Below are positions 16,945 through 26,316 of a DNA stretch of 64,000 bases, piece by piece (the stretch's first letter is position 1; the number at the start of each line of letters is the position of its first letter). Position numbers and translations under genes: made by a program. Under the pieces are notes generated by a model, which ran no database searches, was not told the origin of the DNA, and saw nothing but the letters and a program-made list of their open reading frames with translations. The DNA is taken from the NCBI GenBank assembly GCA_965214945.1, contig OZ244029.1, positions 806,001-870,000 of the forward strand, in the 5' to 3' direction. This stretch comes from JAAXHB01 sp965214945 (GTDB lineage Bacteria; Actinomycetota; Acidimicrobiia; Acidimicrobiales; Aldehydirespiratoraceae).

Positions 16945-18921
16945 ATGGCCACCCTCAAGATCAAGGCGGCAGACGACCACCTCAAGCGAATGATCGGGTC
17001 TAAACCCGGACACGGATTGGCCGAACTCGTGTGGAATGCGGTAGACGCCAACGCCACTAACGTCGATATCACGGTGACTCGCACAGCCGCTGATGCCGTC
17101 GACAAGGTGGTGGTACGGGACAACGGGCATGGCTTCGAAGCAAGTAAGATCACCGAACTTTTCGGTTCCGTAGGTGGGAGTTGGAAGCATAGTGCAGCGA
17201 ACCGGAAGACTAAGGACGGCAAGCGGATCTTGCATGGCGACAAGGGCGAAGGGCGTTGGAAGGCCTTCGCCCTCGGTGATCGGATCGAATGGGAATCCGT
17301 CACTTCTGGAACCGATGATCAACCCAACCAGAAGGTTCGAGTTAAGATGTCAGAACAAGAGTTGGGCGAAGTCGAGTGGGAAGATTCGAAAGATACGGAC
17401 GATCCGGTCGGTACTACCACGACAGTCGTCGCCGGGATGAAACAACCGAATGCCCTCCTTGCGGATAGCGCTCATCACAATCTCACCAGCGTGATGGCGC
17501 TCTACCTCACAAAGTATCCAGATGTGACCATAATTTACGATGGGAAGCCGCTTCTTGTCAGCGACGTGATCGCCCGTAAGCAGGATATCGAAGTCGTCTA
17601 CAAGAACGAACACGGTGAGGTGATTCTCACTGTGATCGAGTGGGATGTAGACTTTGGTCGAGCACTCTTTCTTTGCGATGAAGACGGAACAACGCTGCAT
17701 GAAGACTCACCAGGAATCCATGCTCCAGGGTTTATGTTTTCGGCGTATGTCCGTTGGGCAGGGTTCCGAATCCACGAGTCATTATTACCACTTGCTCAGA
17801 TGGACAACTACGAGGTCGGACCAGCTGTCGACGCTGCCAAAGACGCTCTCCGCACCTACTTCAGGGAGAGGCGGGCTGACGACACCAAGTCAGTCGTTCA
17901 GGAATGGCGAGAAGAACATGTCTATCCTTTCCCTGAGGAGCCGATGAACAACGTTGAACTTGCCGAACAGGCGCTGTTCAACTTCGTAGCGGTCAGCTCC
18001 GCCGATGCCGTCAACCGAATCGAGGACCGTAAATCGAAAGCTATGAGTCTCCAGACGATGCGGATAGCGATCAAGCGAGACCCCACATCGGTCGAATTCA
18101 TCATGCAGGAGGTTCTAAAGCTCCCCAAGACGAAGATCGACGAATTCCGTCATCTCATCGAGCGAACGTCCCTGATAGCAATGTTGGATGCCATGAGTCT
18201 AGTCACTGGTCGACTTGAGTTCTTGGCAGGACTAGAACTTCTCCTATTCGAGACTGATCATGCAAAACAGGTATTGGAGCGTACCCATCTGCACCCGATC
18301 GTCGAAAACTCGCCGTGGTTGTTCGGCGAGGAGTTTTCTATGCATGTCTCGGACCAAACGCTAACTACGCTACTGAAGGCTCACCTCGACCTGCTTGAAC
18401 GAGCCGAACTCGTATCTGAACCGGTGACTGACCTAAGAGGCATCCAGCTCCGCCGTATCGACTTTATGTTCGGGCGAGCGATCGAACTCAACAGAGGACA
18501 CCGGGAGCACTTGGTCGTCGAAATCAAACGTCCGACCACCGTCATCGGACGAAGCGAAATCGCCCAGATTGAGGACTACGCAGAAGCGGTTGTTCGAGAC
18601 AACAGGTTCGACAGTCCTAGTGTCCGATGGGAGTTCGTACTACTGGGTACGGAGCTTGATGAACATGCAAAACGCAGGGCCAATCAACGGGATAAACCTC
18701 GTGGACTAATTCATGATGGCGACAACAGCGTCCGTGTTTGGGTAAAGTCTTGGGCAGAGATTCTGCAGGAGTGCAAGCACCGCCTCAAATTTATTCGGAA
18801 TCAACTTCAGTACGATCCAGATGCAGATCAAGCTCTGGCGTATCTCCGGATCACGTATCCTGACTATGTTCCCAAGTCCATTGCCAAGTTGAACTCTGTT
18901 CTCGACTCCTCAACCCTTTAG
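16945..18921 (+). CDS. GHKL ATPase with C-terminal PD-(D/E)XK (Shedu-like) nuclease candidate domain
   Basis: 658 residues from ATG 16945. The N-terminus is a GHKL (HSP90/MutL/MORC-type) ATPase: N-box E27..N31..D34 in ELVWNAVDANAT, then RDNGHGF near 58-63, and GDKGEGRWKAFALGD as the glycine lid. The C-terminus has D506 (RRIDFMF) followed by E526-x-K528 in VVEIKRP, the Asp...Glu-x-Lys pattern of PD-(D/E)XK nucleases, with a context resembling Shedu/DUF4263. An ATP-gated clamp with nuclease output is a reasonable inference. The gene is divergent from the helicase operon and flanked by the two copies of the 492-bp repeat. Its GC content is lower than its neighbours', suggesting transfer. Confidence 0.8.
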   Translation: MATLKIKAADDHLKRMIGSKPGHGLAELVWNAVDANATNVDITVTRTAADAVDKVVVRDNGHGFEASKITELFGSVGGSWKHSAANRKTKDGKRILHGDKGEGRWKAFALGDRIEWESVTSGTDDQPNQKVRVKMSEQELGEVEWEDSKDTDDPVGTTTTVVAGMKQPNALLADSAHHNLTSVMALYLTKYPDVTIIYDGKPLLVSDVIARKQDIEVVYKNEHGEVILTVIEWDVDFGRALFLCDEDGTTLHEDSPGIHAPGFMFSAYVRWAGFRIHESLLPLAQMDNYEVGPAVDAAKDALRTYFRERRADDTKSVVQEWREEHVYPFPEEPMNNVELAEQALFNFVAVSSADAVNRIEDRKSKAMSLQTMRIAIKRDPTSVEFIMQEVLKLPKTKIDEFRHLIERTSLIAMLDAMSLVTGRLEFLAGLELLLFETDHAKQVLERTHLHPIVENSPWLFGEEFSMHVSDQTLTTLLKAHLDLLERAELVSEPVTDLRGIQLRRIDFMFGRAIELNRGHREHLVVEIKRPTTVIGRSEIAQIEDYAEAVVRDNRFDSPSVRWEFVLLGTELDEHAKRRANQRDKPRGLIHDGDNSVRVWVKSWAEILQECKHRLKFIRNQLQYDPDADQALAYLRITYPDYVPKSIAKLNSVLDSSTL

Positions 18922-19177
18922 TGGGCTGTCACAGGCGCGAGCCCCTGCCGTCACAGCCACGATAGCAGACGCATTCTGTATGAGTTCGCGAATAGGTAAC
19001 AGCGACATGGTATCGATGAAGCGCATCGAGCGGATGGGACCCGAAGTCTCGGTCTGCCTAGTTCTGACTTCCTCGGTTCAGCTTGCCTACTCAGAACCGA
19101 GCAGATTGGATGCAAGGTCGGCTTTTCACGGTGTGTGGCCTCTGAGACTAGGTGTAACAGCAAGCGACCGCTGGGCC

Positions 19178-20623
19178 TTATACGAGCGAGCCAATAACCC
19201 AATCGTTGAAGGCAATGCCGGGTCGTGAAGCCTCGTACTCTGACCACAGCTTGGCGGCTTTTTCTCGTTCGGATCCTTCCGCTACCAATCTTGACGCTTC
19301 CAGCGAAGGTGTGCCCGAGCGAAGACGGTCTAGCTGAAGCGCGGAGTAGATCCGGGTGCGTGTGGTGTAGTCGAGATTCCGCAGGTGGCCCAGGATCTCG
19401 ATCGCGGCACCAACGAGCCATGGACCCTGCTGGGAGATGGCGTCGAAGCACCGCTTGACATCCCTGACCTTCACATCAGACTTGGCCTCGACAACAGCCT
19501 CAGCCGTAGTGCCGTTCAACCATGCGGCGATGACGTCTGATGGCTCAACTCCCATATCGGCCTGGGGGTATCTGAGTTCAGCGAGGCCGATGAGCACTTC
19601 GGACAGCAGCCTCTCGAGGAGTTTAGCCGACGAACGCGGTGAATCGTGGCGAGACGATTCTCGGCCGAGTTCGAGAAAAGGTTCAAGGTCCATTTCCAAC
19701 AACTTGCTGTAAATCTCATTGCATGTCGAAGTTGGCAAGCCGGTGCGGTAGACGACAGTGGGCCAAACTCCCGGGTATGTGCGACGGATCTGCTTTGCGA
19801 GCCTCTCGGCTGCGTTCAGAATTTCGTCACGTCTCACGCCGATGAGGCCAACAAAGCAGAGCGAACGACCAAGAACCTCCTCCAGAGCCTTGCGCAAATC
19901 ACCGTCAGTGAGGGCCGCTTCGGAGATCGCTGCCAAGAGGAACGGCTCAAGATCACCCAGATCCTCAGCGTCTGCCGTGTGTCGCAAGATGTCCTCCGCC
20001 TTACCGATCTGGCTGGTGGTTGCCGGAAGCTGTCGCTGGAAGAGCCGGAGCACACCTTCGGCTGCGCTCTTGTCTGGTGTAAATACGACGATACGACCGC
20101 TGGTGTGTTGTCCCCCGCGCCCTGCGCGGCCTTCTAGATTCCTCAGGTCGGTGATGCTGAGAGGTCCGGCGCTGCGTCGAGGGTAGACCATCACCACGGT
20201 TCTGGTCGGGAAGTCGACACCTTCCAGAAGGGTGGATGTACACACCAGGAACCGCAGCGGAGTCTGGGGCAGAAGCTGTTTGTAGACGGCATCGATCTGG
20301 TGCGGATACGGCTCGATGTTGGACGTGTCGACCGCCGCAAACGGATCGGCCAGGTGTGCCCAGCGCATCCGGCGTGCCTCGGATGCCAAGCGAAAGGCCG
20401 CTCCGTCGGCGTCGAAAGTCCAGCGCCGCTCCGATACCTCGGCTATTCCCTTGAGGTCGGCGGTTGTGATCAGCCGCTCGCCGAGCTTGCCGCCGGCTGT
20501 GCGGTAGGTGAGCGTGGCCGACTGTGGGCCGTGCTGCTCCAGGGCCACCACCACGACGTCTTCGGTGGCTACCACCCCCGAGAAGCGCCGACGGGCCGAA
20601 ATATCCGCGAAGGCCAGCGTCAT
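19178..20623 (-). pseudogene. chimeric helicase remnant: SNF2-type front fused to Ski2-type tail
   Basis: 481 codons from ATG 20623. The first ~125 codons are almost the same as the start of the SNF2 helicase at 12.9-16.4 kb, up to QTPLRFL. The frame then switches to CTSTLLEGVDFPTRTVV and NLEGRAGRGG, which are motifs V and VI of a Ski2-like helicase, followed by about 300 residues of that protein's C-terminal region. Motifs I-III (Walker A, DEAD/H) are absent, so it cannot be a working helicase. It is best read as a recombination product between two defence helicase genes. The open frame over 1.4 kb shows the fusion is recent or still selected. Confidence 0.8.
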
Positions 20624-20737
20624 CTGCCCGCCGTCTCTGGCGCTGGACTCATCAGGCACACCACCGGGGGTCGCCAAAGCGACGAACTCGCATTGCGGCT
20701 CATGGTAGGTCCACCCTGCGACATCCACCGCAGCGAC
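20246..20737. repeat. 492-bp direct repeat, copy B (front of the chimeric gene)
   Basis: Matches 16071-16562 without indels. The left edge at 20246 is exactly where the chimera turns into Ski2-type sequence; the right edge lies about 115 bp upstream of the shared ATG. The two copies point the same way and bracket the GHKL gene. Confidence 0.9.
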
Positions 20738-20878
20738 TGGGTGAGTGGAGGGCCGCCGGCGCCAGCCCTGACCGACGACCCGGGCGAGGGTGCCTAGAGC
20801 CAATCAGCTCCCGTGCGTCCCTAGTTCGGATGCGAGCCCAACCTTGCCTGCCATCGGTCCCACAGCCGCGGTGGACAT

Positions 20879-22468
20879 TCAGCACTCTTCCGTTGGAGCC
20901 TCAACACAGTCAAGTCCATGCTCGCGGCGGGCTTGGTCCTCTTCGTCGAGTGGTGTCAAGAACTTCACGGCCGCAATCGGAGGTTCGGTTGCGTCTCCGA
21001 TCCCGAGCTCCGTGAGGTGCTCATGCCATGCCTCTCGCCAGCGGGCTCGGATGCTGTCATCAGAGAGGAACGAGTCGACACCAATGCTGCCGCTGAACGG
21101 CCACAACGGATCGGGTCCAGCAGCCAGGCAGAGCCGTGCGAGGATCGCTCGCCGGACGAGATCTCGCAGCCGATCAACCGCATGCCCGAACTCAACGGCG
21201 GAAAAGGCATCAATCTTACCCTTAGGTACCGTCGAGATCTTCCTGAGGTTGCCACGAAAATCGCCCTTCTTGATCTGGCCTCCATGGACCAACTGCGATC
21301 GCAACCCGTACAGCACTCTGACGTCACCGGAGATCGCTTCTTCCGGATCATTGTCGGTCGCAAGCAATGCAGAGGTGCGACAACTCAGCTTGTGAGTTAT
21401 TCCTCTCGTCTTGGCTTTTCCATCAGCGAGTACCGCTTCGAGTGCTGTCGCCAGATCTACGATTGCCTCGAAGTGGTTCGCTTGATAATGCGAGCTATTG
21501 AACTTGCTGAGCGCGATGTCGAAGGAGGTGGCATTCATGTCTTCGCGCTCTACTTTGGTCTCATCAACGAGCTTCACTTTGGCCTCATCGATGAGTTGGC
21601 TGATTGCTTCGAAAGCGTGGCTATGTTCCCCCTTCAGCCAGACAGTCCTCCGTACGATCGGCCGAGCCCAGGTGAATTTGACCATATGGGGGTCCATGCG
21701 ATTGACCATGGTCGTCGTCCCTCTCACCTCAAGGTGGGAATGGACGGTCCCAGCACTGAACAAGCGCGCCAGCAGGAGGAATCGATCGAGCTTGCTTGAT
21801 AGCTGTTTGACTACCTCATACGGGTACGGGTTGTCAGTCCGCTCCCGGATGATCAAGAGGGCATGCGGCCGCTCAAATGGGGGAGGAAACTCGCGGTTGA
21901 ATGCGTTCCATCCGCCAGCGATCTCGTGAGTGAGACGCTTGATCAGTCCACGGGAGTGCTCCGGCTCGGGCACGACTGTGATGTCACCAACCTTGATCTC
22001 AGTCTGGCCCTCGGTTGTGAGATGGGAAACGACGCGGCAGCACACTGCCTCGTAGGTCGGTGAGTCGAGGACTTGGATCAACTCCTCAATGGACTCCGTG
22101 ACGGCCTCGGAGCCTGCATCAAAGTGGTCCTGGCCGGTCTCGACACTCAGTCGTCCACAGGCCGCGATGGCAGCTTCCAGGAAGCTGAAGACATAGGTGC
22201 CCGCAAATTCTAGGAAGACATAGTCGTCCGCAAATTCTGGGTGGCTCTGGTTCGGGGGGTCGGCGAACCGATGTGGATACAGTGCTTCAAGTTTCTCTTC
22301 AAGCTGGTGATAGGCAGAGACCGCGTGGATCGTGTCGCCGAAGTAGTCGCGCCCTACCCTCACGTACGGGTGGAAGACAGGCGTGGGGACGACGAGCTCA
22401 GCGCGAAGCGCATCGAACGCTTCGGCAATGAACGCACGGGCTGTGTCACGAAGATCCATGAGAGGCAC
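20879..22468 (-). CDS. ApeA-like HEPN domain protein
   Basis: 529 residues. The C-terminal part holds a HEPN motif, GLRSQLVHGG near residue 390 (R-x4-H), in the ApeA-type context (SALLATDNDPEEA, VRVLYGLRSQLVHGG). HEPN domains of this type are RNases that act in abortive defence. The N-terminal ~370 residues are unassigned and probably sense the trigger. The gene lies on the same strand as the E2-E1-JAB-patatin gene but about 400 bp away, so it may be a separate defence gene. Confidence 0.8.
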   Translation of the reverse strand: MPLMDLRDTARAFIAEAFDALRAELVVPTPVFHPYVRVGRDYFGDTIHAVSAYHQLEEKLEALYPHRFADPPNQSHPEFADDYVFLEFAGTYVFSFLEAAIAACGRLSVETGQDHFDAGSEAVTESIEELIQVLDSPTYEAVCCRVVSHLTTEGQTEIKVGDITVVPEPEHSRGLIKRLTHEIAGGWNAFNREFPPPFERPHALLIIRERTDNPYPYEVVKQLSSKLDRFLLLARLFSAGTVHSHLEVRGTTTMVNRMDPHMVKFTWARPIVRRTVWLKGEHSHAFEAISQLIDEAKVKLVDETKVEREDMNATSFDIALSKFNSSHYQANHFEAIVDLATALEAVLADGKAKTRGITHKLSCRTSALLATDNDPEEAISGDVRVLYGLRSQLVHGGQIKKGDFRGNLRKISTVPKGKIDAFSAVEFGHAVDRLRDLVRRAILARLCLAAGPDPLWPFSGSIGVDSFLSDDSIRARWREAWHEHLTELGIGDATEPPIAAVKFLTPLDEEDQARREHGLDCVEAPTEEC

Positions 22469-22872
22469 TCTACCGCCCGAATTGGGGCGTAGGGCTTGTG
22501 GAAGATCGACTGGTCGTCGTCTGACGAGGCCAAATCGGTGACCGTGATCCGCAGGGCAGCTGCAGCACCTCGGTCACGAGTGGGACTGACTTGGGATGCT
22601 CACCAACCCATCAGTGGCTGCAGACTTAGGAGAGCCAGCCCAATGGAGCCTTCTCTGGCATCCCATTCGGTTGGACCTGCAGCCAGCTTCAACGACTGCA
22701 TCGACCTGTTACACACACTCTTCGATCTAGCGCCGAAGGATAGTCCCGACCCAACTAGGGGGTTCGAATCCTTGAAGCGCTCGGTGTGGCACACTACAGC
22801 GCAGCTGCAGCAGAATCGCCATGGTCAACTCAACCGAGACTAATGAGACCTACAAATACTGGAGTTCGGTGT
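22469..22872. other. intergenic region without a supported gene
   Basis: About 400 bp between the ApeA-like gene and the E2-E1-JAB-patatin gene. Short frames on both strands show no family signature. A tRNA T-arm-like GGTTCGAATCC occurs near 22762 but no tRNA fold surrounds it. It may hold the promoter of the ApeA-like gene, although no clear -35/-10 pair was seen. Confidence 0.35.
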
Positions 22873-25800
22873 TTACGATGTCAAAACCGGGTTTCGCCAG
22901 GATGGAACGACGTGGAGCAACCACGGATGGTGGACCCTCAGCGTTGCACCGGTCAGCCACCAGGCTCGTTGAATAAGCGCGAGCGCGTCAGACCGATCAA
23001 TCCTTGCGAACGTCGTCGGGATTGCTGCGAGAGCTTCCCGTTCGTTGGGGTTGTGCTCAGAGTTGAGGTCGCGCCAAAGGTCGAGTCTGTTCTGCTCATC
23101 ATCACTGAGGTTGTCGGGAAACTCAGTGGCCAAGTTGAAGGTCACGAAGGGGTGGCCATCGCTGGTATCGGATTCCTGGAAGAGGCGGCGCGTTCGTAAT
23201 CCACTGACTTGCCGGCGCATGACAGCGATGGTGCGCCAGAGATCTCCCACGATAGGAATGCGCCCGAATCCGGAACGCGCGTCTGCCGGGAGCAAGGAGC
23301 CGGCGTTTAAAGAGATTCGGAACAAGGATTCGATCTCTTCGCGCGTGCGTTGGATTGCTTCGAGCCCAAGATTGTCGTACACACCGCCGTCGGCAACTCG
23401 TATGGGGTTCCCGGTCTGGCAGGGGAAGGCGAGATGATCCAATCCGATTGGTGGGAACGGTCCCGGCACTGCAGCTGATGCCGCGACGGCAGTTGCGAGT
23501 CTGATACCCGATCCAGCTGTCGGGATGCTCCCGTTCACATAGTCACCGACAACGTCCGCGTCGAAGCGGAACCTCACACCTTCGCCTATATTGGTTGCAT
23601 TGAACATGAACCAGCATCCAGTTGGCAGATCTTCGAGCTTGGTATGGTTGAGGAAGCGTTTGTCGAGTCGATCGGCAAGTACGGTGGTGCGAGACGATCT
23701 CGGCCGAGTCGAACGCCAGCTGTTGCGAAGCAGGTCGGCCCTAAACGAGCGCTGCGTGACGGTGTCGATGACCGGCAGAAGCACGTGCTTATCAAAGCCC
23801 GGTTGATCCGCTGCTCTTGTCCAGTTGACGGCCATGACAGCGTTGGCTAGTGAACCACCTGAGACGCTGGAAATGATCCGCGTATCTTGGATGAGGTCGG
23901 CATCAACAAGGAAGCGGAGAACGCCTAATCCTGCTAGGGTGGCGCGGAAGCCGCCACCAGAAAGTGCAACCAGGATTGCTGGTTTGTTCGGTCGTGTGGA
24001 AGGTAACGGTCGGCGGGGCGGCATCGGTTTCTCGCAGCGTCGAAGCGCTGCTCTACCGCCCTGCTTCGATCGTGACCGCGGTGTGATTGCCGGGACCGGT
24101 GAGACGGCGGAGGGTGGCGTGGCAGCCACGGGAGTCGAGGAGCCGGGTTCCATGACATGGGCTGCCCATGCCGAGTTGCCGGGCGTGCCAGCCCAGATGA
24201 GGATGAGTGATGCGCCGTCAGTGCGTGCTTCAGTGGCGCGAATATCCGTGGATGACAGAGCGGCGGCACCATTCGGATGCGTGTGCCAATCACCGAGATA
24301 GGTCAATCCACCGATTCCGTCACAGCTAAACGCGGCGACGGTTTCGTTGGTGCCTTCTATACCGCGTTCGAAGCCAGACCCTTTGTGGGTGCTGTCCCGA
24401 GGCGGACCGGTTGCCACGTCAATCGTGATTGTCAGAGCGGCATTGTCACGCTCGCCGAACAACAGACCTCCGGTCTCAACAGGTTGATCCGCGATAAAGG
24501 TACTGGAGGCGACTGCCTCGATGGTCTCTTTCGCGCCAGGGCTAAGGAGTACTGTGTAGCCATTGGTCCCCTTGATTCGCTGTGGGCACTTCACCTCGAT
24601 GGACAGCGGGTTGTTGCCTGGCAGCGGCTTGGTGTGTGGAAGGGCTGTAAAGCGAGCGACACGATGGTCGGGCCTCGCCAAGAAGAGCGCTACCTGATTG
24701 ATGAGGGTGGCTGCTGCAGATGCCGCGTCTGCTGCCGAGCCGTGGAAGGTCGGCGCCGAGCATCCGGGCTCAGGATGGACCAAGTCATTGATTCCCGGCG
24801 TTCCCCAGAACGCCTCAACAAGGCGGGAATGTCGGGAAGATCTCCCGAGTTTGTGAAGTGCTGCTCGAGCGGTGTAGCCGGGACCTGCAGCACCGGCTGG
24901 GGCTGTGAACATCGCCGTCAGCTCACAGCGCGCATCGGTGGCCACAGAGACGATCAGCGGGTGTTCTGGGTCGGCTGCAGCATAACGGTCGATGGCCGCT
25001 GCAACACTGCGGTTGGCAGTGGCGTCAATAATGAGGTCTGCCGATGAGAGATCCTTGACAAAGGTATCGATGCGCACGACATCGTCCATCTTGTCTTCTA
25101 TCGAGACTGTTCCGGCGTGAATCCTCCGAAGCCGTTTCGCGAGAGCGCTTGCCTTCGAGCAGGTGATGTCGGCTTCGTCGTATGGCTGGCGAACGATGAG
25201 CCCAGGAGACACGCTCGAATTGTCACGGAGTCGGATTGTTGCTGGCTTGGCGCGTGCGACGAAGTCAGCAAGCCAGCCGCCAAGTGCACCGCAGCCCCAG
25301 ATTTCGACGGTCTTGCCTGATACTGCTGTCATCGGGGAGCTTTCGTCTCGGCGACGAGTGACTGATTGTCGGGCTTCGTATATGCGGGTCCACGCGAGTT
25401 CTTCATCTGAAGCCCAGTCGTAGGCCGCGGTGAGTGCTTTCTTGACCTCTGCTTCTGACTTTGAAGTGGCCAACTGACGTAACCGATCTGCGATGGTCGC
25501 GCGAATTTCCCAGCCGACTAGGTGATGAAGCCGGTGCCCATCGACACGGCGGTTGAGGGTCCCAACCAGCACGATCAGTGTTGTCCCATCGGGGTTCTTG
25601 AGCGCGGTACATTCAAGGTGTCTGGCAAAGTCGGTACAGGAGATTCCGAGGGAGTGGAGTTGGCTTGAGAGTTCTCCGCATCTCGCGGCATAGTCGTCAC
25701 GCAGCGGTCGGTTGGTCAGGACGACAGCAGCGAGCCACGGCGTTGCCTCGAGACTAAAGCGGTGGAATTCAGTAACGTCGACCCGGCAGCCATCTCGCGG

Positions 25801-26316
25801 CTCAAGGTTGGCCCAGAGGAGACGATTGTGCTTACCTTCGGGAATGTCCGCCAGGATGACCAGACGCGTCGATGAGTAGTTGATGCCAAGGGCTACCGGC
25901 GGATGGATGGGGCCGAGGTTCGGGTCGAGTTCACCCGCCGCAGCGTCCGCGAACCACTCGCCCATTCGATGTACGAAGCCGTACATGCCGTCTGCCGGCA
26001 ACCATTGCGTCGCAGAATCGATATATAGACACAAGTGTCGTCCACATACGTGTGGATAGGAGGCCCATCGAGCGTCCGAAGCGACCAGGATCGGAGGATC
26101 GAACGGAGCGTTCGGGCATATCCAGACTTCTAGATTCTCGATCAGGTTGAGAGGCAGGCCACCTGGGTAGTGCCTTGTGCCAGCCGTCGAGACGGCGATC
26201 GGTACCTTCACACAGGTCTCGGACTCCTGTACCGGACCGCGCATCCCCAACACACCGTCGCTTACTTGCGCGATGGCCTTCAGTTCGGCGACTGCGCGGC
26301 GTTGACCGGGTGTCAT
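22873..26316 (-). CDS. E2-like / E1-like / JAB (JAMM) / patatin-like four-domain fusion protein
   Basis: 1147 residues. An E2-like (UBC) domain at about 1-140 has the candidate catalytic Cys96 in CGRHLCLYID. A ThiF/E1-like domain at about 335-560 has the nucleotide loop GCGALGG (341-347), a degenerate Asp-Arg-Gln region (RDNSSVSPGLIVRQ) and candidate Cys464 and Cys519. A JAB/JAMM protease at about 595-725 has Glu614, H678-T-H680, Ser688 and Asp691, a complete zinc site. After a basic, Pro-rich linker (730-775) comes a patatin-like phospholipase with GGGFR (787-791), nucleophile Ser819 in SVSGG and Asp976 in DGG. ATGA overlap couples it to the upstream metallo-beta-lactamase gene. It resembles Cap2/Cap3- or Bil-type ubiquitin-like conjugation fused to an effector; no ubiquitin-like gene or CD-NTase is nearby. 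Confidence 0.88.
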   Translation of the reverse strand: MTPGQRRAVAELKAIAQVSDGVLGMRGPVQESETCVKVPIAVSTAGTRHYPGGLPLNLIENLEVWICPNAPFDPPILVASDARWASYPHVCGRHLCLYIDSATQWLPADGMYGFVHRMGEWFADAAAGELDPNLGPIHPPVALGINYSSTRLVILADIPEGKHNRLLWANLEPRDGCRVDVTEFHRFSLEATPWLAAVVLTNRPLRDDYAARCGELSSQLHSLGISCTDFARHLECTALKNPDGTTLIVLVGTLNRRVDGHRLHHLVGWEIRATIADRLRQLATSKSEAEVKKALTAAYDWASDEELAWTRIYEARQSVTRRRDESSPMTAVSGKTVEIWGCGALGGWLADFVARAKPATIRLRDNSSVSPGLIVRQPYDEADITCSKASALAKRLRRIHAGTVSIEDKMDDVVRIDTFVKDLSSADLIIDATANRSVAAAIDRYAAADPEHPLIVSVATDARCELTAMFTAPAGAAGPGYTARAALHKLGRSSRHSRLVEAFWGTPGINDLVHPEPGCSAPTFHGSAADAASAAATLINQVALFLARPDHRVARFTALPHTKPLPGNNPLSIEVKCPQRIKGTNGYTVLLSPGAKETIEAVASSTFIADQPVETGGLLFGERDNAALTITIDVATGPPRDSTHKGSGFERGIEGTNETVAAFSCDGIGGLTYLGDWHTHPNGAAALSSTDIRATEARTDGASLILIWAGTPGNSAWAAHVMEPGSSTPVAATPPSAVSPVPAITPRSRSKQGGRAALRRCEKPMPPRRPLPSTRPNKPAILVALSGGGFRATLAGLGVLRFLVDADLIQDTRIISSVSGGSLANAVMAVNWTRAADQPGFDKHVLLPVIDTVTQRSFRADLLRNSWRSTRPRSSRTTVLADRLDKRFLNHTKLEDLPTGCWFMFNATNIGEGVRFRFDADVVGDYVNGSIPTAGSGIRLATAVAASAAVPGPFPPIGLDHLAFPCQTGNPIRVADGGVYDNLGLEAIQRTREEIESLFRISLNAGSLLPADARSGFGRIPIVGDLWRTIAVMRRQVSGLRTRRLFQESDTSDGHPFVTFNLATEFPDNLSDDEQNRLDLWRDLNSEHNPNEREALAAIPTTFARIDRSDALALIQRAWWLTGATLRVHHPWLLHVVPSWRNPVLTS

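Noticed and set aside
18951..19451. 166-codon minus-strand frame next to the chimeric helicase
   Set aside because: It overlaps the chimera's C-terminal frame and has Arg/Ser-rich shadow composition.
22755..22780. tRNA-like T-arm (GGTTCGAATCC)
   Set aside because: No acceptor, D or anticodon stem pairs around it and the T-stem itself pairs poorly.
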